From positions 124,001 to 188,000 of the forward strand of contig JAEUVB010000012.1 of NCBI GenBank assembly GCA_016786845.1: a stretch of DNA of 64,000 bases, in the 5' to 3' direction. Position numbers and translations under genes: made by a program. The stretch comes from Chitinophagaceae bacterium. GTDB taxonomy: Bacteria; Bacteroidota; Bacteroidia; Chitinophagales; Chitinophagaceae. The notes under the pieces were generated by a model that ran no database searches, was not told the DNA's origin, and saw only the letters and a program-made list of their open reading frames with translations. Positions 46,912 through 55,496 of this stretch are shown here, one piece after another. Every line of letters starts with the position of its first letter. Within the stretch, counting starts at the first letter, position 1.

Positions 46912-47721
46912 TTATTTTACATGTATTGCCGCCCATTGATTGCGTTGTTTGTGCGACAAAAATTGCATGCCGGCCGCTGCCACAGCTGCTTTCAGGGCAT
47001 CCAGATCCGTTTCCAGCACCCCGCTCATCATCAGATCGCCGCCCGGCTTTAACAGGAGTTTTAAACGGGGAAGGGTCTCCAGAAGCACATTCAGATTGAT
47101 ATTGGCCAGAATCAGGTCGAAGGTTTCATCGATTTCTGCCGGTTGCTGCATGCTGATCTCCATATCTTCACAGCCATTGACCATGGCATTTTCCCGGGCA
47201 TTTTCAATCACCCAATCGTCGATATCGGTTCCCAATACCCGACCCGCACCTTTCATTTTCGCAAAGATGCCCAGTACCGCCGTACCACATCCGAAGTCAA
47301 AAACCGACTTACCCGCACAGTCTGTTTCATACACATACTCCAGCATCATGTGGGTGGTTTCATGATGTCCCGTTCCAAAACTCATCTTGGGCGTGATCAC
47401 CACATCATATTTGAGTCCCTCAGGCTTGGGATGAAAAGCAGCGCGCACAGCCAATTCATCATTCACTTGTATGGGTTCAAAATTCTCTTCCCATTGCCGG
47501 TTCCAATTTTGTCGCGGTACCACCGTCGTGGTATAAGTCAGACCCAATTGCGCACAGACCGCATCCACCACCCCGGCATCAAACCCTTCTTCCTGCACAT
47601 ACATATCCAGGCGATCATCCAATTGCTCAAACCCCTCACCGGGCATATCGGCCAGTAAAGCCATCAATATTTCAGCCGTATCTGCCCGGTCCGTCGGAAA
47701 AGAAATTTTCAGGTAATTCAT
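46912..47721 (-). CDS. prmA: Ribosomal protein L11 methyltransferase
   Basis: The ATG at 47721 (MNYLKISFP) gives 269 residues; a further upstream ATG at 47778 adds residues that do not look like the family. The N-terminal half is the substrate-binding domain. The SAM motif is FDFGCGTAVLGIFAKMKGA with GTDIDDWV, and the post-motif is ILANINLNVLL, equivalent to the NPPF-like loop. PrmA trimethylates lysines and the amino terminus of L11. Bacteroidota homologues are similar in length. Confidence 0.92.
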   Translation of the reverse strand: MNYLKISFPTDRADTAEILMALLADMPGEGFEQLDDRLDMYVQEEGFDAGVVDAVCAQLGLTYTTTVVPRQNWNRQWEENFEPIQVNDELAVRAAFHPKPEGLKYDVVITPKMSFGTGHHETTHMMLEYVYETDCAGKSVFDFGCGTAVLGIFAKMKGAGRVLGTDIDDWVIENARENAMVNGCEDMEISMQQPAEIDETFDLILANINLNVLLETLPRLKLLLKPGGDLMMSGVLETDLDALKAAVAAAGMQFLSHKQRNQWAAIHVK

Positions 47722-47806
47722 GGGGCGAAGGTAAGGATTGGAGCGGATGATGATGCCCCCGAGTTTAATTGCGGTCAATTCATGTTCGCGTTCGGGGACC
47801 CTGTAT

Positions 47807-47882
47807 CCCGGAAATTCTCTTGAGGCCTATGCTAAGCATTCATTCATTGGCTTGACCATCAGGCCTCAAGAGAATTTCCGGG
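47807..47882. repeat. Perfect 22-bp inverted repeat with 32-base loop
   Basis: The left arm starts cccggaaattctcttgagg (47807-47828) and the right arm is its exact reverse complement (47861-47882). It lies upstream of prmA and downstream of xseB, so it is not a simple terminator for prmA but could terminate xseAB transcription. A weaker relative lies 116 bp to the right. Confidence 0.85.
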
Positions 47883-47944
47883 CAGAGTGAGAGCGGAGCG
47901 TGAGAGCGGGTGAAGTGTTGAACATATCCATTATATGCCATGCT

Positions 47945-48006
47945 AGGGAATTTGAGGCTAGTAGATTTTTCAATGGATTCAAAATGATCAAAGTCTCAAA
48001 ATCCCT
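47945..48006. repeat. Imperfect inverted repeat related to the 47807 element
   Basis: agggaatttgaggct (47945-47959) pairs with agtctcaaaatccct (47992-48006) with two mismatches. The following bases (tgcgggcagcgtga) resemble those after the 47807 hairpin. Confidence 0.55.
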
Positions 48007-48057
48007 TGCGGGCAGCGTGAAAATGAGCATGATAGCGGAGCAGCAATGACGAGCATT

Positions 48058-48279
48058 TTATTCCTCCGAATTATCTTTTGTAGATGCATCCAACTCCTTC
48101 AATATCTGATTCACATCCTCCTCCGTCGCTCGCAATTTCAATTTACAAATCTGTATCAGGTGAGCGGCACGTTTCACCTTCTCCGATAGTTCATCCACCG
48201 AAATCTGACCTTCTTCAATATCACTGACGATGATTTGAAGTTCCTCAAAAGCTTGGGTATAATTTATTTTTTCTTTCAT
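48058..48279 (-). CDS. xseB: Exodeoxyribonuclease VII small subunit
   Basis: A 73-residue helical protein of the usual XseB size. It shows NYTQAFEELQIIVSDIEEGQ and the heptad-like VDELSEKVKRAAHLI. It joins XseA to form the single-strand exonuclease VII. The start overlaps the xseA stop by 4 bp, so it is translationally coupled. Confidence 0.92.
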   Translation of the reverse strand: MKEKINYTQAFEELQIIVSDIEEGQISVDELSEKVKRAAHLIQICKLKLRATEEDVNQILKELDASTKDNSEE

Positions 48280-49679
48280 GGTTCTTTGGTTTTTTGTACC
48301 GCCTCTACGACGCTGTTGATTTGTCCTTGATACAAAACAGTTTGAAGCTGATCTCCGGACTTTAATGCTTGTGCATCGGTGACAGCTTTCCCGTTTAAAT
48401 AGGTGATGCTGTATCCCCGCTTCAACACATTGACCGGATTCATATGTTCAATATTTTTTTCGAGATGATTGAGCTCAAGTATCTCCGACTTGAAGACCAG
48501 ATGACTCTGCACTTTCAGTTTCTCTTTCATTTGCATGAGCTCGCCCTGCTCATTCCGAAAACGAAACTGCACTTGTTGCAGCATACTCCGGCTCAGACTC
48601 TCGATTTCATTTCGATGCGTAGACAAACTATTTTCTGTAAGCGACCGAAACCACTTGACCAGGGACTGAAACCGGTTTTGTTCGTCGATCATGATGCGCC
48701 GACCCATCTCTAATACTTTACGTTCGGCCTGCTGTACCGGCACCGAGAACTGATGGAAATGTTGCAAGAGAAATTCAGCCAATTTGGTGGGCGTAATGGC
48801 ATTGGAATGAGAGATCATTTCGGCTACCTTTTCATTGGTGGCATGTCCGATACCCGTTAAGACCGGTATCGGAAATAAAGCAATTTCCTTCGCCAAGTCG
48901 TAATGATTGAAACACGATAAACCAATATCGCCACCGCCGCCACGGATGATGGCCACGGCATCAAAATGCCTGATCACGGTTCGGATGCGCCGAAGTTGAG
49001 TGATGATACTGTCAACCGCTTTATCACCTTGCAACAGAGAGGGGAACAGCATATGAAAGAATTTGTATCCCCAGGCATTCCCTTCTATCACCCTCAGAAA
49101 ATCGGCATAGCCCTTACTGCTTTCTACGGAAATAATAGCAATGCGTTGCGGCAGTATCGGTAAAGGAAGTTGTTTATTCCGATCAAATATTCCTTCCTCC
49201 TTCAACTGCTGAAGCGTTTCTTGTTTTTCGCGCTCCAGATCACCCAAAGTAAACGAAGGATCAATGTCTAATATCAGTAGCGATAACCCGTATAAAGGAT
49301 CGAAGGTGATTTTTGCTTCAAACAAAATTTTGATTCCATCTTTCAAAGGCTCTTTTAGTACGGTCAGAAAATTGCGATTGATGCGCTGATAATCATCCCG
49401 CCACATGACCGACTTAATTTGAGCCACCGTCTTCCCATTTACTTTTTCCACCAACTCCGGATAGCAATGCCCGGAATGCGCATAATCGTTCAGCTTATTC
49501 ATTTCGGCCTTTACCCAAAAGGTACTGCTATATCGCTCCAGCAGCGTTTTTTGAATGCTGCGGGTAACTTCCGTTAAGGAAAAGACAGACTTATGATGGA
49601 CCTGTTCAGGCATACTGCATTCAATGGACATTAAATCATTCAATTCTTCGAAGATATTGTATGCCATTCGGGATATCAA
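48276..49679 (-). CDS. xseA: Exodeoxyribonuclease VII large subunit
   Basis: A 467-residue catalytic subunit. The N-terminal OB-fold domain has FWVKAEMNKLNDYAHSGHCY, and the catalytic domain has the conserved PQRIAIISVESSKGYADFLR, RGGGGDIGLSCFNHYDLA and TGIGHATNEKVAEMISH. A coiled-coil region follows and the C-terminus has VLKRGYSITYLNGK. The exact start is uncertain (49679 or a later Met such as MAYNIF). It lies 24 bp after the 35-residue membrane peptide, in line with the GRAS-HisC genes. Confidence 0.93.
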   Translation of the reverse strand: MISRMAYNIFEELNDLMSIECSMPEQVHHKSVFSLTEVTRSIQKTLLERYSSTFWVKAEMNKLNDYAHSGHCYPELVEKVNGKTVAQIKSVMWRDDYQRINRNFLTVLKEPLKDGIKILFEAKITFDPLYGLSLLILDIDPSFTLGDLEREKQETLQQLKEEGIFDRNKQLPLPILPQRIAIISVESSKGYADFLRVIEGNAWGYKFFHMLFPSLLQGDKAVDSIITQLRRIRTVIRHFDAVAIIRGGGGDIGLSCFNHYDLAKEIALFPIPVLTGIGHATNEKVAEMISHSNAITPTKLAEFLLQHFHQFSVPVQQAERKVLEMGRRIMIDEQNRFQSLVKWFRSLTENSLSTHRNEIESLSRSMLQQVQFRFRNEQGELMQMKEKLKVQSHLVFKSEILELNHLEKNIEHMNPVNVLKRGYSITYLNGKAVTDAQALKSGDQLQTVLYQGQINSVVEAVQKTKEP

Positions 49680-49703
49680 AAATCAATATCCACAGGCTCG
49701 CCA

Positions 49704-49811
49704 TCAAGGAATTAACCAGATCAACAAGATCATGATGACAAATAGGATTCCAAATATCAAATAATCCGGGCCCCGCTCTTCTATGGGTAGTTTTCGCATA
49801 ATTTGTTTCAT
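49704..49811 (-). CDS. 35-residue single-helix membrane peptide
   Basis: The frame starts at the ATG at 49811, only 4 bp after the aminotransferase stop, and ends with TGA at 49704-49706. The sequence has a basic N-terminus (KQIMRKLP), an acidic-aromatic turn, then a hydrophobic helix (YLIFGILFVIMILLIWLI). The tight spacing on both sides supports a real gene, but it is too short for family recognition. A role as a small membrane partner is speculative. Confidence 0.5.
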   Translation of the reverse strand: MKQIMRKLPIEERGPDYLIFGILFVIMILLIWLIP

Positions 49812-49815
49812 GGGT

Positions 49816-50970
49816 CTATTCAACGGATGCTATACAGGATGGTTCTAAACCAATATTCTCATTCAAAATATCCCGGGTATAATAATTACTTTCAAGACCA
49901 TAGGCCAGGCATTGCATAAAAGCAAAATTCTCGGCCTCAGAACCCACCGAAACCCTGAAGGTATTTTTCATCAGTCCGGCGGCATGGGTATTCAGCACTT
50001 TAATTCCTGCCTCGATAAAATCTTCCATCAGGTTTGCAAAACAGCCATCATCATGAATCCTGATCAGTAAAAAATTGCCTTCAGAACGATAAACCGTCAA
50101 TGCATCTTGCGGAAATAAATCCTGTATGCCGACATACATAATCTCCCTTTGCGCAATAAGTTCCTGAACGCGATGTTTCGACGATGCCATAAATTCCGGG
50201 TCGCCAAACAATTCCCTGACAAAACAAAGGGAAAAAGGTGTAATGGAAAAAGGCAGCATGAGTTTTCTAACTACAGCGGCCATTTCTTTATTGGCACATA
50301 AATATCCTAATCTCAAACCCGCTACAGGGAAGGCTTTAGAGAGTGATCGCAACACCATCAGATTGTTGTAAGTATTTACCAATGGCGTAACATCCTCTTG
50401 GGTAAATTCGGTATACACCCCATCCAAAATAATCATGGATTCCGGAAAACGCTTCAGCAGACTTTCCAGTTGATCCGTATCTATAGTATTGCCTGTAGGA
50501 TTGTTGGGAGAGGTGATAATCAACACAGATCCCTTACCTAATTGCGGCATGTGATCATAGTCGAATTCCAGATCGGCTGTGAGCAACCAAGGTGTATAAG
50601 GAATATTATACGTCTTGCAGTGATAGTCAAACAGCGAATAGGATGGCTGCGCAATATGAATTTGCTTTTGATTCAGGGCAAAATAATTCAACAAAGCACA
50701 GATGATATTGGCTGAACCCGGAGCCACAACAATCTGCTCCTGATTCAATCCACAATATTCGGCCAATCTTGTTTCGATATCCGAAAGATCCGCATTCGGA
50801 TAACGATGCCAATCACATTGCATCAGCCCATCCAATACCCTTGCCTTCATAGCCGGATCAATATCATACGGCTGCTCATTTTTATCCAAAAGAATCTTAC
50901 CAGCCTTGGGCGAGACTGAGATTCTGGATTGAGCGTTTTGTAAAGTATCGTTGAAAAAATGTTGTGTCAT
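49816..50970 (-). CDS. HisC-like PLP aminotransferase (class I/II)
   Basis: A 384-residue fold-type I aminotransferase of the histidinol-phosphate aminotransferase group. The PLP lysine is K212 in RSLSKAFPVAGLRLGY, the NPTG motif is at 157-160 (SPNNPTGN), and the tyrosine/aspartate pair is in ILDGVYTEF (the usual DEAY glutamate is replaced by Gly). No other histidine genes are here, so it probably acts on another amino acid or amine. It starts 33 bp after the GRAS gene and is followed at 4 bp by the membrane peptide, making an operon. Confidence 0.85.
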   Translation of the reverse strand: MTQHFFNDTLQNAQSRISVSPKAGKILLDKNEQPYDIDPAMKARVLDGLMQCDWHRYPNADLSDIETRLAEYCGLNQEQIVVAPGSANIICALLNYFALNQKQIHIAQPSYSLFDYHCKTYNIPYTPWLLTADLEFDYDHMPQLGKGSVLIITSPNNPTGNTIDTDQLESLLKRFPESMIILDGVYTEFTQEDVTPLVNTYNNLMVLRSLSKAFPVAGLRLGYLCANKEMAAVVRKLMLPFSITPFSLCFVRELFGDPEFMASSKHRVQELIAQREIMYVGIQDLFPQDALTVYRSEGNFLLIRIHDDGCFANLMEDFIEAGIKVLNTHAAGLMKNTFRVSVGSEAENFAFMQCLAYGLESNYYTRDILNENIGLEPSCIASVE

Positions 50971-51003
50971 TGGGCTTAAATTTTAAATGAGATTGAAAAT
51001 GAA

Positions 51004-52065
51004 TTATTGAGCATACATGACGGCTAAAACGGTCTCCGTTTGGTGAGTGAATCCAAGGAAGCCTTCCTCATGATAACGGATCACAACCCCTGCCTCTTGT
51101 TCTACCGGGGACTTTAACATGGTTTCATTCATTGTAAACCCACAGGCTTTCAATCGGCCTATCCATCGATCGGCCTTTTCATGTTTTTCGTAACGCTCCT
51201 TTTCTACTTTGCCGATCACATCATCGATCTCACGACCAAAAAACAACTTCAGGGCATTCTTATCTTTTGCGGTAATATCCAATCTGTCTATAACCATAAA
51301 CAAGTTGTAATAATGATGATAACAATTCATGAAACGTTTTGCAAAATCGACTTCAAAATGATCGACATTGGGCTCAATCAGGATAAATGCTTTAGGATTT
51401 AATTGTTTAATCGCAGCGATGACCTTCAACCTTGCATCCGCATCCTGAATGTGATGTAAAGCCAGTGAGGCATTCACAATCAAATGATCAGCGCATCCTT
51501 TGAAAGATTCAAAGTCAATTTCTTCAGCAAAGCCATGGACACCGGTAAATTCAATGTCAAAATGGACCTGAGATTTCATGGCATTGATTCTTTCCTCTGC
51601 CATGTGCAATGCATCTCCAAAAGGCTCTATGCCAATAATATGCAATCGCTTCAAGCTGCTCAGTTTTTTGGCCGCCTCAATGACATTCAACATTTGAGCC
51701 CCCTGACCAATACCAATATCCATCAGACAAACATCAGCGGCCTCACCAATGGTATCGATGATGGCCTGATTCGTGATGATTTGACTATACTTTACAAAAG
51801 GGAATTTCTCGATGAGGATATTAAATAATTGAATCTGCGGCACCTCGTCATTTTTCAAATAGATATGCTCATGCACCAATCCCGTTTGAAATCTTTTATG
51901 GGTTGCATCTATCAGCAAACGAGCGATCAACTTTTGAGAGTCCGTATCCTGATAGGAATTACAATAATTAAACAGATTTTCTATTACTTCAAAGTTGATG
52001 ACTTCGGAATTTTTAGGTAATTCATTCATCGTTAGCATTTCGTTTTCCATGATGGTTGCGTTCAT
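51004..52065 (-). CDS. GRAS domain protein (bacterial, methyltransferase-like)
   Basis: A 353-residue protein that matches the GRAS family known mainly from plant gibberellin regulators. Landmarks in order: YSQIITNQAI (94-103), the VHIID-like CLMDIGIGQGAQM (113-125), LHIIGIEPFG (141-150), the LHH motif in LALHHIQD (201-208), the PFYRE-like LNPKAFILIEPNVDHFEVDF (222-241), the long AKRFMNCYHHYYNLFMVIDR segment (242-261), and a SAW-like end (FLGFTHQTETVLAVMYA). Bacterial GRAS proteins have a Rossmann methyltransferase fold, and plant ones are thought to derive from them. The GIGQG loop may bind SAM. It is first in the operon with the aminotransferase. The start could also be at one of the next in-frame ATGs. 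Confidence 0.85.
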   Translation of the reverse strand: MNATIMENEMLTMNELPKNSEVINFEVIENLFNYCNSYQDTDSQKLIARLLIDATHKRFQTGLVHEHIYLKNDEVPQIQLFNILIEKFPFVKYSQIITNQAIIDTIGEAADVCLMDIGIGQGAQMLNVIEAAKKLSSLKRLHIIGIEPFGDALHMAEERINAMKSQVHFDIEFTGVHGFAEEIDFESFKGCADHLIVNASLALHHIQDADARLKVIAAIKQLNPKAFILIEPNVDHFEVDFAKRFMNCYHHYYNLFMVIDRLDITAKDKNALKLFFGREIDDVIGKVEKERYEKHEKADRWIGRLKACGFTMNETMLKSPVEQEAGVVIRYHEEGFLGFTHQTETVLAVMYAQ

Positions 52066-52422
52066 GTCCTTGTAGATTTTTAGTGTGAGTGTTGGGTGGC
52101 TTATTTGTTTGACGATGTAAAAATGTTACATAACTTTCTTATGCGAAAACCAATTCAGTCGACCTGCTAAATTGATATATTGAAATGTGCCATTTTTGAA
52201 TTAAAGTGTTTTCCTTCATCCATTATTAAATAATCAATTAGAGATGAATTCCAGCTAGCACATTGAACAAACTCCAGCAAATCCACCCCTCATTCATTTC
52301 AATTGAATTTAACTACATCTTAATAGACAATATGTGCATTCCACTATTCATACCTTTGATAATAGCGCAGTTCTGTATACCTTGCTTACGATAAAAACAC
52401 CTGCTTCATCTCAATCAAGTTC
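52066..52422. other. Divergent intergenic region between the GRAS operon and the sensor kinase
   Basis: No gene is seen in this 357-bp region. On the plus strand TACCTTTG (52351-52358) is an exact -7 box, 64 bases before the kinase start. Toward the GRAS gene an inverted repeat ATGTAA-N5-TTACAT (52115-52131) lies about 50 bases before its start and could be an operator. Both are inferences. Confidence 0.5.
52351..52358 (+). promoter_or_regulatory. -7 box TACCTTTG upstream of the sensor kinase
   Basis: An exact match to TAnnTTTG, giving a predicted leader of about 58 bases for the sensor kinase mRNA. Confidence 0.45.
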
Positions 52423-55400
52423 ATGCGCATATATTTTATGTTCATATTGACCCTACTGTATTATACGCCGGGGTTTGCACAAAAACTTGAAGACATTCGA
52501 TTTGAAACAATCGATGAAAAAAGCGGATTGTCGAATAACTGGATTACTCATTTAGCCATTGACTCTTCCGGATATTTATGGGTCGCAACACAAGATGGAC
52601 TCAACCGATTTGACGGATTTACATTTAAAACCTTCAAGCATGATAAAAACAATCCCAATTCACTATTACATAATAATGGACAGGAACTCTATGTAGCACC
52701 GAACGGGGATTTGTGGATCAGCTACCATGAGGGAGGATTTAGCCGATACCAAAAAGATCTGCAAAACTTTAAACATTATGATATACCAAATTTTAAATTA
52801 AAATACCAACCGGACATAGAATTTGCTATTAGATATATGGATGGTGACGGATCGATCTGGTATAGTGGCTCAGGACTTGGGCTTAATCATTACAACTACG
52901 AAAAAGATCAACATTTACATTATGATTTACCGGACATTATTCAAACAAATAACATTGATGCAAATAATGACCCTAATACTGTTAATTATATCTACAGCGC
53001 ATCTGATAACCAACTCTGGCTTTGTACCGAAAATGGCCTCTATGGGTTTAATCCTAAAACCAAATCATTTTCTCTAAAAACATACGAAGTAAAGCACCAA
53101 AGTATGGTGCAAGAATATAACTTTAGTAAACTTATCCCTGATGGCAATAAAGGTTTTTGGCTATCAGCTTATGTTGGTGGCATTTATTATTTTGATCTGA
53201 AAAATGAAACCTTTTCCAATTATAAATTCGACTCCATTCATACAGGTTTTTACAATTTAGTTTTTGACATGACCGAAAAAAGCCCTGAGGAATTTTGGAT
53301 TGCCGCAGGAGACAAGGGGCTTGGCATTTTTAACAAAACCCTAGGTCAATTTCAATTTCCGGAGAACGCACCAAACCATCGCCCTTATGCTTTTCTTGAA
53401 CAAGTCATACAGACGTCAAACCATGAATTGCTGATTGCTGACGAAACTTCTTTGTTAAAATACTCCCCTTCAGCTGCAAGATTTAATTTTAGGTATCTAC
53501 CATTGTCGCACAGCCAGCATGGCAACCTGCATGTGATTCGAAAAATTCTCGAGCATCCGGAAGTGAATGAAATCTATTTTGCCACCGAGTTTGGAAACGG
53601 ATTGAACATCCTCAATACCCTAACCCAAAAACTGACCGCACTACCGGTAGCTGTGGATAAAAGCAAGGATACGAAAATGATCCTGAATGGGCTCCTTAAA
53701 GACACTATGGGGAAATATTGGTTATTGTGCCGAGATTTCATCTATGAATTTGATTGGAAACACAAAAAACTAATTCAAATTCCACAGCCTTTTAAGCATC
53801 CGGAAATCAATGAACGATATAATTTCAAAAGCTTTTTACAAAACTATAAGGGGGAAATATTTTCCCTCACCAGAGAAGGCAACTTATATCCTTTTTCAAC
53901 ATCCGAACGTAAGTTCATTGAAAAAATATCCGCCTTTGACCGACAACATCGCATTCGTAAAATTGATTTTGCCGTATTCGATGCGACTCATCGTTTATGG
54001 GTTTTGGGTGAAAAAAAATTAGCTTACCGTAATGACCCTAAAAGCGCGTTCAAATTCGTTTCCGACTCCATTTTGCTTCAATACCTGCATTCTCCGGTTA
54101 AAGCAATGGTTTCCGATTCAATCGGAAACATCTGGATGGCCATTGAGCACCAAGGCTTACTCAAACTAAACATCAATAATAGCCAAGTATTCAGTTATCA
54201 TTTGTTTACCTCACCCGTCGAGCTCCCAAACACCCGCATCAACAATATGGGTATCGATCCTCAGGGCCATATTTGGATGTCAACGATTAACGGTATTGTT
54301 TGGTTTAATCCCTCTACCCGTAAATACAAATTATTCAATCAGCTGGCCGGAGTCGACAAATACATTTTTGGAATGCGCTTCATGATTGCGGGGCCTCACT
54401 CTTTTTATATCACCACACCGGGCAAATATTGCAAAGTTGATTTCAACCAATTGAATCAAGCCTCTTACATTCCAAAAGTTTATATAGACAAAATGAATAT
54501 AGGCAAAAAAGAAGTACCCGTTACATCAGACAAGCAGACCACTTTCACGCTCAAACCGAATGAAAACTACTTCTCCTTCGATTTTGGTTGCATCGATTTT
54601 TCCGATCAATCCTACCATCATTTCGCGTATCAATTGCTGGGATGGGATAAAACATGGCAAGATTGCGGCACTCGGCGTTATGCCAACTACACCAATGTAT
54701 CCGGTGGTGATTATGTATTCATGGTCAAGGTGGCCAATACGGAGGGCCAATGGAGCGATGTCGCCAAATTGAATATCTATATTCAAACCCCTTTTTATAA
54801 AACCTGGTGGTTTAAGTTATTATTGGCCGCATTGGTATCCCTCATTCTATTTAGTTTATATCAATATCGAATCAATCAACAACGCCAGATGTTTGATCTC
54901 AAGAGCAGGGCCCAGTTGCTCGAAAAAGAAAAAACCATGGTGATGTATGAAAGCCTGAAACAGCAACTCAATCCGCATTTCTTATTTAATTCCCTCACCT
55001 CTCTTTCCGGACTGATCGAAACAGATCCTTCCCTGGCCGGTGAATTTCTCGAACAGATGTCTGATATTTATCGGTACATCCTGAAACATGATGACAGAGA
55101 AACAGTGTTGCTTCGCGATGAAATTGAATTCGCCAAATTATATGTTCGTTTACAACAAACGCGATTTACAAAAGGTCTTTATGTCGAATTTGATATCCCG
55201 GAAGAATATGAAGATACAAAAATTGCACCCGTCACCATTCAGAACATGATTGAAAATGCCCTCAAGCACAATATCATTGGCGAGCATTTGCCCTTGCGCA
55301 TTGAGATCTATATTGAAGATGATTATATCGTTGTAAAAAACAATCTTCAGAAAAAAAACAAAGTGGAAACTTCCAACAAAAAAGGCCTGCCGCAATTTGT

Positions 55401-55485
55401 GAATCTGTATAAATTCCTGAGCGACAGACCGGTGCTCATTGACGAATCCAATACTCATTTTATTGTCCGCATTCCTTTGATTTAA
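52423..55485 (+). CDS. Beta-propeller sensor histidine kinase (Reg_prop, Y_Y_Y, LytS-type kinase)
   Basis: A 1020-residue membrane sensor. A signal peptide (IYFMFILTLLYYTPGFAQ) is followed by a large periplasmic region of two-component propeller repeats, seen as recurring LW-type strands such as SGYLWVATQDGLNRFDG, DNQLWLCTENGLYGFNP and GHIWMSTINGIVWFNP. A Y_Y_Y domain (FAYQLLGWDKTWQDCGTRRY) lies near 725-775 and a transmembrane helix near 792-810. The cytoplasmic part is a LytS-like kinase, with the phosphorylated histidine at H852 in QLNPHFLFNSL and an ATP-binding N-box (QNMIENALKHNI). It lacks the AraC fusion of hybrid systems; the cognate regulator is encoded 11 bp downstream. Confidence 0.92.
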   Translation: MRIYFMFILTLLYYTPGFAQKLEDIRFETIDEKSGLSNNWITHLAIDSSGYLWVATQDGLNRFDGFTFKTFKHDKNNPNSLLHNNGQELYVAPNGDLWISYHEGGFSRYQKDLQNFKHYDIPNFKLKYQPDIEFAIRYMDGDGSIWYSGSGLGLNHYNYEKDQHLHYDLPDIIQTNNIDANNDPNTVNYIYSASDNQLWLCTENGLYGFNPKTKSFSLKTYEVKHQSMVQEYNFSKLIPDGNKGFWLSAYVGGIYYFDLKNETFSNYKFDSIHTGFYNLVFDMTEKSPEEFWIAAGDKGLGIFNKTLGQFQFPENAPNHRPYAFLEQVIQTSNHELLIADETSLLKYSPSAARFNFRYLPLSHSQHGNLHVIRKILEHPEVNEIYFATEFGNGLNILNTLTQKLTALPVAVDKSKDTKMILNGLLKDTMGKYWLLCRDFIYEFDWKHKKLIQIPQPFKHPEINERYNFKSFLQNYKGEIFSLTREGNLYPFSTSERKFIEKISAFDRQHRIRKIDFAVFDATHRLWVLGEKKLAYRNDPKSAFKFVSDSILLQYLHSPVKAMVSDSIGNIWMAIEHQGLLKLNINNSQVFSYHLFTSPVELPNTRINNMGIDPQGHIWMSTINGIVWFNPSTRKYKLFNQLAGVDKYIFGMRFMIAGPHSFYITTPGKYCKVDFNQLNQASYIPKVYIDKMNIGKKEVPVTSDKQTTFTLKPNENYFSFDFGCIDFSDQSYHHFAYQLLGWDKTWQDCGTRRYANYTNVSGGDYVFMVKVANTEGQWSDVAKLNIYIQTPFYKTWWFKLLLAALVSLILFSLYQYRINQQRQMFDLKSRAQLLEKEKTMVMYESLKQQLNPHFLFNSLTSLSGLIETDPSLAGEFLEQMSDIYRYILKHDDRETVLLRDEIEFAKLYVRLQQTRFTKGLYVEFDIPEEYEDTKIAPVTIQNMIENALKHNIIGEHLPLRIEIYIEDDYIVVKNNLQKKNKVETSNKKGLPQFVNLYKFLSDRPVLIDESNTHFIVRIPLI

Positions 55486-55496
55486 AAACTTAATTT

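Larger units (their letters stand above)
47722..48057. other. Gene-free stretch with two tandem palindromic elements
   Basis: No gene is seen. It contains the 47755/47791 copy of the dispersed gcccccgagt...ttcggggaccc pair, a perfect 22-bp inverted repeat (47807-47882), a 25-bp GAG-rich word (47885-47909) shared with 58287-58311, and a weaker inverted repeat (47945-48006). Both hairpins are followed by gggcag and gtga. Confidence 0.6.

Noticed and set aside
47143..47658. 171-residue plus-strand open frame opposite prmA
   Set aside because: Antisense of prmA, rich in His/Ile/Phe as expected from the reverse frame.
49816..50970. Assignment of the aminotransferase as histidine-pathway hisC
   Set aside because: Family level is right, but no other his gene is near and the partner is a GRAS protein, so the pathway is left open.
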